From Planctomycetota bacterium (GTDB taxonomy: Bacteria > Planctomycetota > Phycisphaerae > Phycisphaerales > SM1A02), in NCBI GenBank assembly GCA_016872835.1, contig VGYX01000005.1, positions 95,128 through 159,127 of the forward strand: a stretch of DNA of 64,000 nt. Reading direction: 5' to 3'. Both the position numbers and the translations under genes were made by a program. This document shows, piece by piece, positions 30,329 through 38,339 of the stretch (positions are counted from its first letter, which is position 1; each line of letters begins with the position of its first letter). The notes under the pieces are model-generated. The model was not told the origin of the DNA. It saw only the letters and a list, made by a program, of their open reading frames with translations, and made no database searches.

Positions 30329-30911
30329 CAGGCGGTCGAGAAGATCGGCCCATTCGGCGTAAATGCCGCTCGCCAGGTCACCTCGAAGACGTCGGTGGTG
30401 CCGCCCGGCTCTCGCGCATGGGCAAGCCGGACGGTCGGCTGAAGTCCGTACTTGTGTCTCAGGCCCTTCACCAGGCCGATCACCATGGGCGGCAGGCCCG
30501 CGCGGTGGGAGATGTATTCGAGCGTCAGGCTGCGCGGCTTCACGTCACGCACGTGGAACGAGGGCGGCTTCAGGTTGGGCATCATGAGCGCCACGCGCAC
30601 GTGCATGGCGTCGAGCGCCGCGAGCGCTTCCGGGCGGTGGTGCCCAGCTGGTCCAGCAGCGGGCCGTAGCCGCGCTGTGCCGTGAAGGCGACCCAGAAGA
30701 CGGCGATCTCCTCGACCAGCGTGGCCGCGTCACGACCGGTGGCCTCGCAGGCGGCACCCATCATCGCGAAGGTGAGTTCATCGGGGTACTGCCGCAGCGG
30801 CAGGAATTCGGGATTCGGCACGCCCGCCGTCTCGCGGACGCTCCTCCACGTATCCGCCCCGTGGTGTTGCGTCACGAAATCCTGCACGGCCTCGTTCACG
30901 AGTCCCTCCAT
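30328..30911 (-). pseudogene. H-NOX heme NO/O2-binding protein, interrupted by an apparent -1 frameshift
   Basis: The first frame (30911 down) gives MEGLVNEAVQDFVTQHHG and on to FTAQRGYGPLLDQLG, the N-terminal two thirds of an H-NOX domain. After a GCCCGG run (bases 30632-30634 on the plus strand) the match continues in the next frame as PEALAALDAMHVRV, then the heme-propionate motif YISHR, to a stop at 30328. One added C in the run would restore a single 194-codon gene. The proximal heme ligand His (in DAMHVRV, codon 30603-30601) and YxSxR are both intact. It may be a base-call or assembly error, a real mutation, or programmed slippage. An AAAGGA ribosome site precedes the ATG. Intact H-NOX senses NO in the cytosol. 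Confidence 0.75.
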
Positions 30912-30971
30912 CGGAGGGTCCTTTGTGTGGTTGCGAAGCGAAGTGACGACCGCCGGGGAAAGTGACGCGGC

Positions 30972-31589
30972 TCAGCGGCCGGAGAGGAGTGCCCAGGCCA
31001 GCAGCAGGCAGGCGATCGTGGCGCCGGCCGCGATGCTGGTGGCGAAGACCAGCCACACCTGCATGCGCGCGGTGATGCGATCGATCGCCGCGTCGTGCGC
31101 GCGGAACTGGTCCAGCATCTGCGTCAGCGCGTCGGCGTTGCGGCGCTGACCGGTGGAGAGTTCGCCCACGCCCTGGCTCAGGCTGGTCACGCCCTCCGCC
31201 ACGCGCTGGGCGGCCTCGTGATTCACGTCGAGTTGCTGCTGCACCAGCCCGAACGTGCTGGTCTGCTGTCCCACGCCCTCGGCGATTCGGCGCAGGATCT
31301 CCTCGATGCCCTGGTCGCGGATGCGCTGCTGCACCAGCGCCGATCCGATCGCCTCACCAAGACGGGCCTGCTGGCGCGCGATCTCGGGCAGGCTCTGCAG
31401 GCTCTCGGGCAGCCTCTCGAGCAGCGGCACCACGCTCTGGCGTTCGCGCTCTTCCGCGCGGAGGTGCGTGGCGATCGAGATGAGCGCGTCGGCAACGGCG
31501 GCGGCGTCGGGGGCTGGCTGCGCCGGTGCACGGCCCGCGGATCGCCAGGGGCCGACGAACAGGCGCTTGACGGTCGCAAGCACGCTCAT
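30972..31589 (-). CDS. Tail-anchored coiled-coil protein next to H-NOX
   Basis: No named family is recognised. The 205-residue protein has a polar N-terminus, a long amphipathic region (about 45-170) with Gln-rich heptads such as LVQQRIRDQGIEEILRRIAEG, and one C-terminal membrane helix (about 177-200, VWLVFATSIAAGATIACLLL) leaving three residues outside. The layout resembles a signalling coiled coil without a receptor or kinase module. H-NOX starts 60 bp downstream on the same strand, so the two may form one transcription unit. The ATG at 31589 has TACACT 7 nt upstream. Confidence 0.65.
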   Translation of the reverse strand: MSVLATVKRLFVGPWRSAGRAPAQPAPDAAAVADALISIATHLRAEERERQSVVPLLERLPESLQSLPEIARQQARLGEAIGSALVQQRIRDQGIEEILRRIAEGVGQQTSTFGLVQQQLDVNHEAAQRVAEGVTSLSQGVGELSTGQRRNADALTQMLDQFRAHDAAIDRITARMQVWLVFATSIAAGATIACLLLAWALLSGR

Positions 31590-31596
31590 TGCGGCA

Positions 31597-31602
31597 AGTG
31601 TA
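31597..31602 (-). promoter_or_regulatory. -10 element (TACACT) for the tail-anchored coiled-coil gene
   Basis: TACACT ends 7 nt (TGCCGCA) before the ATG at 31589. Together with the plus-strand element at 31629-31634 it divides a 52-bp divergent spacer. Confidence 0.55.
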
Positions 31603-31628
31603 GCGGCGGGTCGCTGCAGCCACGGTGC

Positions 31629-31634
31629 TACGAT
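31629..31634 (+). promoter_or_regulatory. -10 element (TACGAT) for the BtuF-like gene
   Basis: TACGAT is followed by 7 nt (CGCCCGC) and the ATG at 31642. The transcript would have no leader, so a cobalamin riboswitch is excluded. Confidence 0.5.
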
Positions 31635-31641
31635 CGCCCGC

Positions 31642-32445
31642 ATGCGCCGCGCATTGATGGTCCTGATGCTTGCGGCGCTTGCCGCGTGCGCGGACGCGAC
31701 TCCGGCGGCATCCGCGTCGTCGGGGGCCATGCGCGTGGTGAGCCTCTCGCCCGCGATCACCGAGACGCTGGTGGAACTCGGCCTTCGCGACCGTCTGGTT
31801 GGTCGCACACCGTGGTGCCAGGGCGTTCCCGGGGTGCCCGCACTCGGCTCCATGACCGAAGTGGATCTGGAGCGTCTGACCGCCGCGAAGCCCGACCTCA
31901 TCCTGCTGCAGCGGACCGCCATGGGTGCGCCGCCAGGATTGCGCGAGGCGGCGGCCGAGCGTGGCTGGCGCGTGGAGGAGGTCGCGTGCGCGTCGCTCGC
32001 GGATGTTCGCACGCTCGAAGCGCGCGTGGCGGGTGCAGTTGGCGTGTCGGCATCCGCCGCGCGTGAGGCGCAATGGGAGCAGGCGCTCCGACCGCTCGGC
32101 ACGCTGTCCGAACGCTCGCCGACGGTGCTGCTGCTGTCGGCCGAACCGGTGATGGCCATCGGCAACGACGCCTTTCTTGCGCAGGCGTGGGTCGCGTGGG
32201 GCGGCGTCACGTCGCCGGCCACGCCGGGCTATCCGCCGATGAGCCTGGAGGATCTGTTCGCGCTGCGCCCGCGTTCGATCCTGCTGATCGGAGCATGCCC
32301 GTCGGGGGCCACGCTGGAAGCGGCCTGTGCGCAACGCTCGATCGCGTTCGAGTGCATCGAGGATGGGCGCCTGCTTCGCCCCGGGCCCGCGCTTCGCGAG
32401 GGGCTTGGTGCATGGCGCGAAAGCCTGGAGGCGCGCGCGCGATGA
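31642..32445 (+). CDS. BtuF/FepB-type substrate-binding lipoprotein
   Basis: A lipoprotein signal (MRRALMVLMLAALAAC, Cys16) precedes a class III periplasmic-binding fold: MRVVSLSPAITETLVELGL opens the first lobe, with SMTEVDLERLTAAKPDLILL typical of BtuF/FecB proteins, and PGYPPMSLEDLFALRPRSILL in the second lobe. Such proteins deliver cobalamin, heme or ferric siderophore to a FecCD-type permease. The permease and ATPase genes follow with 4-bp overlaps. Without a riboswitch or nearby receptor gene the ligand is undecided; cobalamin is most likely from family resemblance. Length is 267 residues. Confidence 0.8.
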   Translation: MRRALMVLMLAALAACADATPAASASSGAMRVVSLSPAITETLVELGLRDRLVGRTPWCQGVPGVPALGSMTEVDLERLTAAKPDLILLQRTAMGAPPGLREAAAERGWRVEEVACASLADVRTLEARVAGAVGVSASAAREAQWEQALRPLGTLSERSPTVLLLSAEPVMAIGNDAFLAQAWVAWGGVTSPATPGYPPMSLEDLFALRPRSILLIGACPSGATLEAACAQRSIAFECIEDGRLLRPGPALREGLGAWRESLEARAR

Positions 32446-33428
32446 GGTCGGCACGTGGCTGGATCGCGCTGCTGGTGATCGCAGTCGCATGCGTGGCGGC
32501 GCGGCTGCTTGTGGCGCGCTCGTTGGATGGAACGCTGCAGCTTGGCTGGCAGGCGGACGCGGCCGCATGGCGTCTTGGTGCCGTCACGAGCGGCGCGGCG
32601 GCGGGCGCGGCACTGGCGCTTTCGGGGTTGCTGCTTCAGTCGATGCTTCGAAACCCGCTGGCGTCGCCCTTCGTGCTGGGTCTGAGCGGTGGTGCGCAAG
32701 CCGCGATGACGCTGGCTGCGTTGCTGGCGTGGAAGGCGGGCGCGCAGGTGTCACCCGCGGCATCGGTGGTCGTGGGCTGCGCCGGATCCATGGTGGCGTT
32801 GCTGCTGTGCATCGCGTTCGGACGGAGTCGCGAGCGCGGTCTCGATCCCGTGTCGCTGGTGCTCGCCGGCGTGGTGGTGGCCGCGATGTTGGGCGCAGTG
32901 GCGACCCTGTGCGAATGGATGCTTCCACCCTCGGAGCGGGCGGCCGTGCATGCGTGGGGTCTGGGTCGCGTGCCGGAGGCGCCGTCGACGGCGCTGCTGG
33001 TGGCGTTGCTGCTTGTGCTTGGTGTCGCGGCCGTCGGTGCATGGTCTGGCGGCCGCGCGCTGGACGCGATGCAGTTGAGCGACGACGAAGCGCGCGCCGT
33101 CGGGGTACCGCTGGCGGGCATGCGATGGTCGATCGTGCTGGGGGCCAGCGCGCTTGCGGCCGCGGCCACGGCCCTCTGCGGTCCACTCGCGTTCGTGGGA
33201 CTCGTCGCACCGCATGCGGCGCGCGGACTTCTGGGTGGTGCGCACCGCCAAACCGTGCCTGCGACGCTGCTGGTGGGGGCGGCATTGCTCGTGCTGGCTG
33301 ACGCGACTCGGGCGATCATCCCGGTCGAGGGTGGGCGTCTTCCTGTCGGTGTGGTGTGCGCACTGGCCGGTGGACCGGCGTTCCTGATGCTGCTGCGCCG
33401 TGGCGCCGTGGGAGCCTGGCGCGCATGA
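32442..33428 (+). CDS. FecCD/BtuC-type ABC permease
   Basis: The 328-residue protein has about ten membrane helices and the FecCD family blocks ALALSGLLLQSMLRNPLASP, followed by VLGLSGGAQ, then LCGPLAFVGLVAPHAARGLLG, and the final GRLPVGVVCALAGGPAFLMLL. It forms the inner-membrane channel of a type II importer as a homodimer. The ATGA overlap with both neighbours ties it to the binding protein and ATPase. It is of normal length for the family. Confidence 0.9.
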   Translation: MRSARGWIALLVIAVACVAARLLVARSLDGTLQLGWQADAAAWRLGAVTSGAAAGAALALSGLLLQSMLRNPLASPFVLGLSGGAQAAMTLAALLAWKAGAQVSPAASVVVGCAGSMVALLLCIAFGRSRERGLDPVSLVLAGVVVAAMLGAVATLCEWMLPPSERAAVHAWGLGRVPEAPSTALLVALLLVLGVAAVGAWSGGRALDAMQLSDDEARAVGVPLAGMRWSIVLGASALAAAATALCGPLAFVGLVAPHAARGLLGGAHRQTVPATLLVGAALLVLADATRAIIPVEGGRLPVGVVCALAGGPAFLMLLRRGAVGAWRA

Positions 33429-34174
33429 CGCTGCAGGCGCATGACATGTCGATCCGCATGGGCGCGTTCGAACTCGGCCCGGTCAGCGTGGCCTTCGAGC
33501 CAGGCCGCATCCACGGCGTCGTCGGCCCCAACGCTTCAGGAAAGACCACGCTCGTGCGCGGCTTGTGCGGACTGCAGGCGATCCAGTCCGGAGCGATCAC
33601 GCTTGCGGGCGTGCCCGTGCATGCGATGGCTGCGGCCGAACGCGCCGCGCGCATCGCGTTCGTTCCGCAGCGGCCGGTGATGCCGCCGGCGCTTCGTGTG
33701 GGAGAGGTCGTCGCGCTAGGCCGTCTGCGCATGCGGCGCGATCCGCAGGCGGTGGAGCGGTCCCTTCGGCAGGTCGGTTTGCTGGAGCGTGAGATGGATC
33801 GGGTGGATGCGCTGTCCGCCGGACAGTCCCATCGCGTGGCGGTCGCGCGCATGCTGGCGCAGCTGGCCCCGACGACCCAGTTGGTCGTGCTGGATGAGCC
33901 GACCGCTTCGCTCGATCCGGCGTGGAGCGCCTCGGTGGGTCGCCTGGCGCGAGCCTGCGCGGATCGCGGGTGCGTGGTGATCGTGGCCACGCACGACTTC
34001 GGATTCCTTGGCGCCTGCTGCGATCAGGCGATCCTGATGGCCGAAGGCACGGTGCGCGCGCTCGGGCCGGTCGCCACGGTTGCCAATCCCGAGTCGCTCT
34101 CGGCGCTGTTTGGCGCGCCGTTCGCGTGGGCGCACGGAATCGCCGCGCAGCCTGTCGCCATGCCGCGCTGGTAA
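33425..34174 (+). CDS. FecE/BtuD-type ABC ATPase
   Basis: The 249-residue ATPase shows Walker A GPNASGKTT (about 36-44), Q-loop FVPQRP, a signature LSAGQSHRVAVAR and Walker B LVVLDEPTASLDP, with the H-loop ATHDF. LSAGQ replaces the commoner LSGGQ/E, which is tolerated in this subfamily. It drives the preceding FecCD-type permease. The gene ends the three-gene importer operon. Confidence 0.9.
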   Translation: MTLQAHDMSIRMGAFELGPVSVAFEPGRIHGVVGPNASGKTTLVRGLCGLQAIQSGAITLAGVPVHAMAAAERAARIAFVPQRPVMPPALRVGEVVALGRLRMRRDPQAVERSLRQVGLLEREMDRVDALSAGQSHRVAVARMLAQLAPTTQLVVLDEPTASLDPAWSASVGRLARACADRGCVVIVATHDFGFLGACCDQAILMAEGTVRALGPVATVANPESLSALFGAPFAWAHGIAAQPVAMPRW

Positions 34175-34177
34175 CGG

Positions 34178-34183
34178 TACGCT
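34178..34183 (+). promoter_or_regulatory. -10 element (TACGCT) for the gene at 34190
   Basis: TACGCT is followed by 6 nt (GCAGTC) and the ATG at 34190. It begins four bases after the stop of the ABC ATPase gene. Confidence 0.5.
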
Positions 34184-34189
34184 GCAGTC

Positions 34190-34657
34190 ATGCGCTGGGA
34201 AGTTCTCGTGATGATGGCCCTGCTTGGTGCGGTCAACCTGATCGTCCGATGGTTGTCCGCTCGGGAGAAGGCGAAGAAGCGCGACAAGGCGGCTCTCGAG
34301 GACCTCACGAAGCCGCGTGAACGGCCGGCCGAGGCTCCGCGTGTCCGCGTGGAGCGCTCCAGCACGCCGGCACCGCGCTCCGTTCAGCCCCGATCGGCCC
34401 CCGAGCGGAGGGCTGCTACCGTTCGACCCAAGCCAACAATCTCGATCCCGCAGTCGCCCGCAGTGCCACCGTTCGTGGCGAAGGTCGCGGCAGCGAAGGC
34501 GGGGGATGTGCGCCTGCCGGGCCTTGCCGGCAAGGTCGCAATGAAGGCGGCGATCAGCAGGCAGGCGAGCAGGCCATCTCGCTGGACGGCGAAGGGAGTC
34601 CGGAGCGCCTTCGTCGCCGCCGAGATCCTCGCAAAGCCCGCCAGTCTGAGGGTTTGA
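34190..34657 (+). CDS. Basic membrane-anchored protein, unknown
   Basis: The 155-residue product starts with a membrane helix (about 4-20, EVLVMMALLGAVNLIVRWL) followed by a charged helix rich in Lys/Glu/Arg, a Pro/Arg-rich disordered linker and a basic C-terminal part. No family is recognised. It has its own start-proximal -10, lies between the importer operon and accB, and is codon-wise like its neighbours. It is probably real but of unknown role. Confidence 0.5.
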   Translation: MRWEVLVMMALLGAVNLIVRWLSAREKAKKRDKAALEDLTKPRERPAEAPRVRVERSSTPAPRSVQPRSAPERRAATVRPKPTISIPQSPAVPPFVAKVAAAKAGDVRLPGLAGKVAMKAAISRQASRPSRWTAKGVRSAFVAAEILAKPASLRV

Positions 34658-34748
34658 GGAAGTCGGCACGATCCGACCAGAATCGACGCGGGATCGACGC
34701 AGATCGCGTATCATTCGCCGCTTGACGGCCGGTGGACTGGCCGCGCGC

Positions 34749-34753
34749 AGGAG
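34749..34753 (+). promoter_or_regulatory. Ribosome-binding site (AGGAG) deciding the GTG start of accB
   Basis: AGGAG lies 9 nt upstream of the GTG at 34763 and so supports that start. TATCAT at 34709-34714 is a possible -10 for a leader of about 45 nt. Confidence 0.55.
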
Positions 34754-34762
34754 ATTTCGAAA

Positions 34763-35233
34763 GTGATCGACATCCGCAAGCTGAAGGAACTCGTTCGCCT
34801 CATGTCGACCAACGACCTCGTCGAACTCGACCTTCGCGACAAGGACGAGCAGGTCACCATCCGTCGCCCCTCGCTGCAGGCCGCACCGCAGATCGTGCAC
34901 CACGCGCCCGTGATGGCGGCCCCGATGGCTGCCGCTCCCGCCGCGGCGCCTGCGCCTGCCGCTGCCGCGCTGGCGGCGAAGGATTCCGATGCGGGCCTTG
35001 TGAGGATCGAGAGCCCGATGGTCGGCACGTTCTACGCGTCGCCCTCGCCCGACAAGCCGCCGTTCATCAAGGCCGGCGCAACCGTGGGTCCCGAGACGGT
35101 GGTCTGCCTGGTCGAGGCCATGAAGATCTTCAACGAGATCAAGGCCGGCTGCAGCGGCACCATCGAGCGCATCCTGGTGAAGAGCGGTGATCCGGCCGAG
35201 TTCGGCCAGCCGCTGTTCCTCGTGAAGCCCTGA
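34763..35233 (+). CDS. accB: Biotin carboxyl carrier protein of acetyl-CoA carboxylase
   Basis: The 156-residue protein has an N-terminal helical part, an Ala/Pro linker (about 48-75) and the biotinyl domain with the thumb-containing SPMVGTFYASPSPDKPPF and the biotinylation site EAMKIFNEI, Lys being the carrier. It ferries CO2 from biotin carboxylase to carboxyltransferase in fatty acid synthesis. The start is GTG with a good Shine-Dalgarno, unlike the leaderless genes nearby. accC follows after 13 bp. Confidence 0.95.
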   Translation: MIDIRKLKELVRLMSTNDLVELDLRDKDEQVTIRRPSLQAAPQIVHHAPVMAAPMAAAPAAAPAPAAAALAAKDSDAGLVRIESPMVGTFYASPSPDKPPFIKAGATVGPETVVCLVEAMKIFNEIKAGCSGTIERILVKSGDPAEFGQPLFLVKP

Positions 35234-35246
35234 GGCGTCCTCGAAC

Positions 35247-36599
35247 ATGTTCAAGCGAATCCTGATCGCCAACCGTGGCGAGATCGCGCTGCGGGTCATC
35301 CGTGCCTGCCGCGCCCTCGGTGTGAGCCCCGTGTGCGTGTACAGCCAGGCCGACAAGGACGGGCCGTGGCTTGAGCAAGCCGACGCGAGCGTGTGCATTG
35401 GACCGCCGCCCTCGAAGGACAGCTACCTGCGCATCGAGCGCATCATCGCGGCCGCCGAGGTGATGGGCGCCGACGCGGTCCACCCCGGCTACGGCTTCCT
35501 GAGCGAGAACGCGCACTTCGCCGAAGTGTGCCGCGACTGCAACATCACCTTCGTGGGCCCGAGCCCCGAGGCCATGAGCCTGCTGGGCGACAAGGTGAAC
35601 TGCAAGCGCCTGGCGCGCCAGACCGGTACGCCCGTCTTCCCGGGCACCGAGGGCGGCATCGACGACATCGACGAGGCCGCGAAGGTCGCCGGCGAGATCG
35701 GCTACCCCGTGATCATCAAGGCTGCGGCGGGCGGCGGCGGGCGTGGCATGCGCGTGGCCCGCGACGAGGCGCAGTTGCGCGACAGCGTGGGCAAGGCCCA
35801 GCAGGAGGCGCTCGCGGCCTTCGGCAACGGCACGGTCTATGTGGAGAAGTATCTCGAGAACGCGCGCCACTTCGAGGTGCAGACCATCGGCGACAATCAC
35901 GGCAACGCCGTGCACCTGTACGAGCGCGACTGCAGCAGCCAGCGCCGTCACCAGAAGCTGGTCGAGGAGGCGCCCGCGCCCGGCATCGACGCGAAGAAGC
36001 GCGACAAGGTCTGCGAAAGCGCCGCGGCGCTGATCCGCAAGGCCAAGTACTGCGGCGCGGCCACGGTCGAGTTCCTGATGGACAAGAACCAGGACTTCTA
36101 CATGCTCGAGGTGAACACCCGCGTGCAGGTGGAGCATCCGGTGAGCGAGCTCATCACGGGCATCGACATCGTGCAGACGCAGATCCGCGTGGCGGCCGGC
36201 GAGCCGCTGCCGCTGCAGCAGAAGGACATCCAGGCGCGCGGACATGCCATCGAGGTGCGCATCAACGCCGAGGACCCGGACCGAGGTTTCATGCCGCAGG
36301 CGGGCCTGATCGAGCAGTTCGCGGCGCCGGGTGGCCCGGGCGTTCGCCTCGACAGTCACGCGCGCGCGGGCTACCGCATTCCGGCGAACTACGACAGCAT
36401 GATTGGAAAGCTGATCGTGCATGCGCATGACCGCGACGCGGCCATCGTGCGCATGCGTCAGGCGCTGAAGGAGTTCAAGATCGGCCCGGCCAAGACCACG
36501 ATCCCGCTGCACCAGCGGATCATGGAGCGGCCCGAATTCTGCTCGGCGAAGTTCGACATCCACTGGGTGGAGCGCTGGCTGAAGGCGCAGGGCGCCTGA
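35247..36599 (+). CDS. accC: Biotin carboxylase subunit of acetyl-CoA carboxylase
   Basis: The 450-residue ATP-grasp enzyme shows the N-terminal ILIANRGEIALRVIRAC, HPGYGFLSEN, the glycine-rich ATP lid KAAAGGGGRGMRVA and EVNTRVQVEHPVSE in the active site. It carboxylates biotin on AccB using ATP and bicarbonate. Length and motifs are standard. accA and accD are not in the window. Confidence 0.96.
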   Translation: MFKRILIANRGEIALRVIRACRALGVSPVCVYSQADKDGPWLEQADASVCIGPPPSKDSYLRIERIIAAAEVMGADAVHPGYGFLSENAHFAEVCRDCNITFVGPSPEAMSLLGDKVNCKRLARQTGTPVFPGTEGGIDDIDEAAKVAGEIGYPVIIKAAAGGGGRGMRVARDEAQLRDSVGKAQQEALAAFGNGTVYVEKYLENARHFEVQTIGDNHGNAVHLYERDCSSQRRHQKLVEEAPAPGIDAKKRDKVCESAAALIRKAKYCGAATVEFLMDKNQDFYMLEVNTRVQVEHPVSELITGIDIVQTQIRVAAGEPLPLQQKDIQARGHAIEVRINAEDPDRGFMPQAGLIEQFAAPGGPGVRLDSHARAGYRIPANYDSMIGKLIVHAHDRDAAIVRMRQALKEFKIGPAKTTIPLHQRIMERPEFCSAKFDIHWVERWLKAQGA

Positions 36600-36656
36600 G
36601 CAAGGTTCCGCCCGTGTTGCACATCGCGGCGTGCGCGGCGCAGGCGCGGTCGCTTC

Positions 36657-38336
36657 TCAGCGCGCCTTCTTCGCGCCCGCCTCGACCGCGATGTCGGCCT
36701 TTCCGACGATGCGGGCATCCGCCATGCTCCTGTTCGGATCACGCAGGGCCACGGTCTTCACCGTCACGCCGATCGGCACGCGATACAGGATGAAGATCTC
36801 GCCACTGTTGGCGGCGCGCGCGAAGCGCTTCAGCGTCAGGCCCTCCTTGGGCTCCTCGTCCAGATAGATCTCGAATTCGTCGCGCTGCTCGTCACGCCAG
36901 ATGTAGCCCACGGGCGCGTAGATGTTGCCCGTGGCGTCGATCAGCACGGGCTGGCCGTTCGGTCCGACCCGCTCGGCGTCCTTGCGGGTACGGTCGGTGT
37001 TGAAGAGGTCGACCACCGTGTCGCGGCTGCAGACGAGCCGGAGGATCCGAGAGCCCTCGGTCTCCTTGATGAACCGCACGTCACCAGAGGTGGCGTCGGC
37101 CTTGGAGATGCGCTCCGCGGCGCCCCCGATCAGCAGGTTGCCATCCTCCTTCAGCGAGCCCGGCATGTTGTTCTTGTCGATCAACACGCCTTGCACGCCT
37201 GCGTCGACCCGAAGCTGGTTTTCCGGGATCACGGGCACGTCCTCGCCGGCGGCGGCCACGGCGATCGTCTTGCCGCCGCTCTGCACCGCCTTGGCCAGAC
37301 CCTCGGGGCCCGGCGTCGGGTTCGGCAGTTCGTAACGAAGCCCCTTGATCTGCAGATAGAACGGACCTTTGGATTCGCCAAAGGGCTTCGACGGGAAGAG
37401 CAGGCAGGCCACGCTTTCGGCGGAGCTGCTGGCGGTGGTCAGGTAGTTCGCGTCGCCGGCGAAGCTGTAACGGACCAGCGAATCGCCCGACTTCGCCTCA
37501 CGCTGCGAGAATTCCACCGGAAAGACGCTGGTGCCGGTCGAGGCGTCGATCAGATGCGCCTGCGACGCGGCCAGCGAGAATCCGCCCGACGAGTCGAAGG
37601 ACGGCGACTTGGGATTGATCAGCACCGCGAACGCACCTGGTCCGCCCGTCTTGATCGCGAACGACGGATCCCGATAGAAGCCGCTCACGCTCAGGCCCGC
37701 GGGCGTGACCGCCACGCGTCCCTTGCCACCGTCGACGGAATCCCGCATCAGGCTGTCCGCGTCGGCACCGACATCGGGTCGCAGCGTGGCGAGCGAGCCC
37801 GCTCCGAGCCACGGCGCGAAGCCACCGTCCGATACCAGCTTGTAGAAGCCCGCCGTCGCCGACACGCACACCGAGGCGGGAGCGTCCCCGTTTGAGGCGA
37901 TCGGCCCCGGGGATCCCGCGTCTCGCTTCCAGTTCTCGTGGCCGGCGAGATCGCGCGCGGTGGCCACATGACCAACCGCGATCAGGATCATGCCGACGGT
38001 GAGCACGCCGCTCCATACGCCCATCAGGGAACCGAAGGCCCAATCGGCCCAGCGTGCCAGGCGCGGGCGCACGGGGCAGAGCTTGTCGATCACGATGCGC
38101 AGGATCGCCAGCAGCGCAAGGAACAGCACGCCGAGCGAGAGTCCCCAGCCGAACTCCGACAGCGCCGGTGTGAGCAGGAAGGCATGGGTCACGGGCTCCC
38201 ACAGCGCGAAGGCCAGCGCCCCCGCGACGATCACGGCGATCAGGTGGACCAGCGCGTCGAAGGCACCCTGATTGCCCCACCAATAGGCGATCAGCAGCAC
38301 GACAAGCAGTGAACCGATCGAGAGGATCGAGAACAT
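36657..38336 (-). CDS. CvpA-like membrane protein with long soluble C-terminal part
   Basis: The N-terminal 130 residues contain four hydrophobic helices (starting FSILSIGSLLVVLLIAYWW) laid out like CvpA (colicin V production) proteins. The remaining 430 residues are soluble, beta-rich and without a recognised domain, with GSLLVV-free segments such as YELPNPTPGPEGLAKAVQSG. Total length 559, far above the usual 160-190 of CvpA. It follows the PilB-like gene after 3 bp, so it is the third gene of the pilT operon. The function is unknown; the CvpA label rests on the membrane part only. Confidence 0.6.
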   Translation of the reverse strand: MFSILSIGSLLVVLLIAYWWGNQGAFDALVHLIAVIVAGALAFALWEPVTHAFLLTPALSEFGWGLSLGVLFLALLAILRIVIDKLCPVRPRLARWADWAFGSLMGVWSGVLTVGMILIAVGHVATARDLAGHENWKRDAGSPGPIASNGDAPASVCVSATAGFYKLVSDGGFAPWLGAGSLATLRPDVGADADSLMRDSVDGGKGRVAVTPAGLSVSGFYRDPSFAIKTGGPGAFAVLINPKSPSFDSSGGFSLAASQAHLIDASTGTSVFPVEFSQREAKSGDSLVRYSFAGDANYLTTASSSAESVACLLFPSKPFGESKGPFYLQIKGLRYELPNPTPGPEGLAKAVQSGGKTIAVAAAGEDVPVIPENQLRVDAGVQGVLIDKNNMPGSLKEDGNLLIGGAAERISKADATSGDVRFIKETEGSRILRLVCSRDTVVDLFNTDRTRKDAERVGPNGQPVLIDATGNIYAPVGYIWRDEQRDEFEIYLDEEPKEGLTLKRFARAANSGEIFILYRVPIGVTVKTVALRDPNRSMADARIVGKADIAVEAGAKKAR

Positions 38337-38339
38337 GGG

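Noticed and set aside
30328..30606. Separate 92-codon gene starting MHVRVALMM
   Set aside because: It is the continuation of the H-NOX domain after the frameshift and cannot fold alone; the heme ligand is its second residue.
31590..31641. Possible cobalamin riboswitch before the BtuF-like gene
   Set aside because: Only 52 bp separate two divergent starts, and a -10 lies 7 nt before the ATG; there is no leader.
36600..36612. GCAAGGTTCCGCC shared with 59210-59222, both just after stop codons
   Set aside because: A 13-base match between two places in 64 kb of GC-biased DNA is expected by chance, and neither forms a hairpin with a T run.
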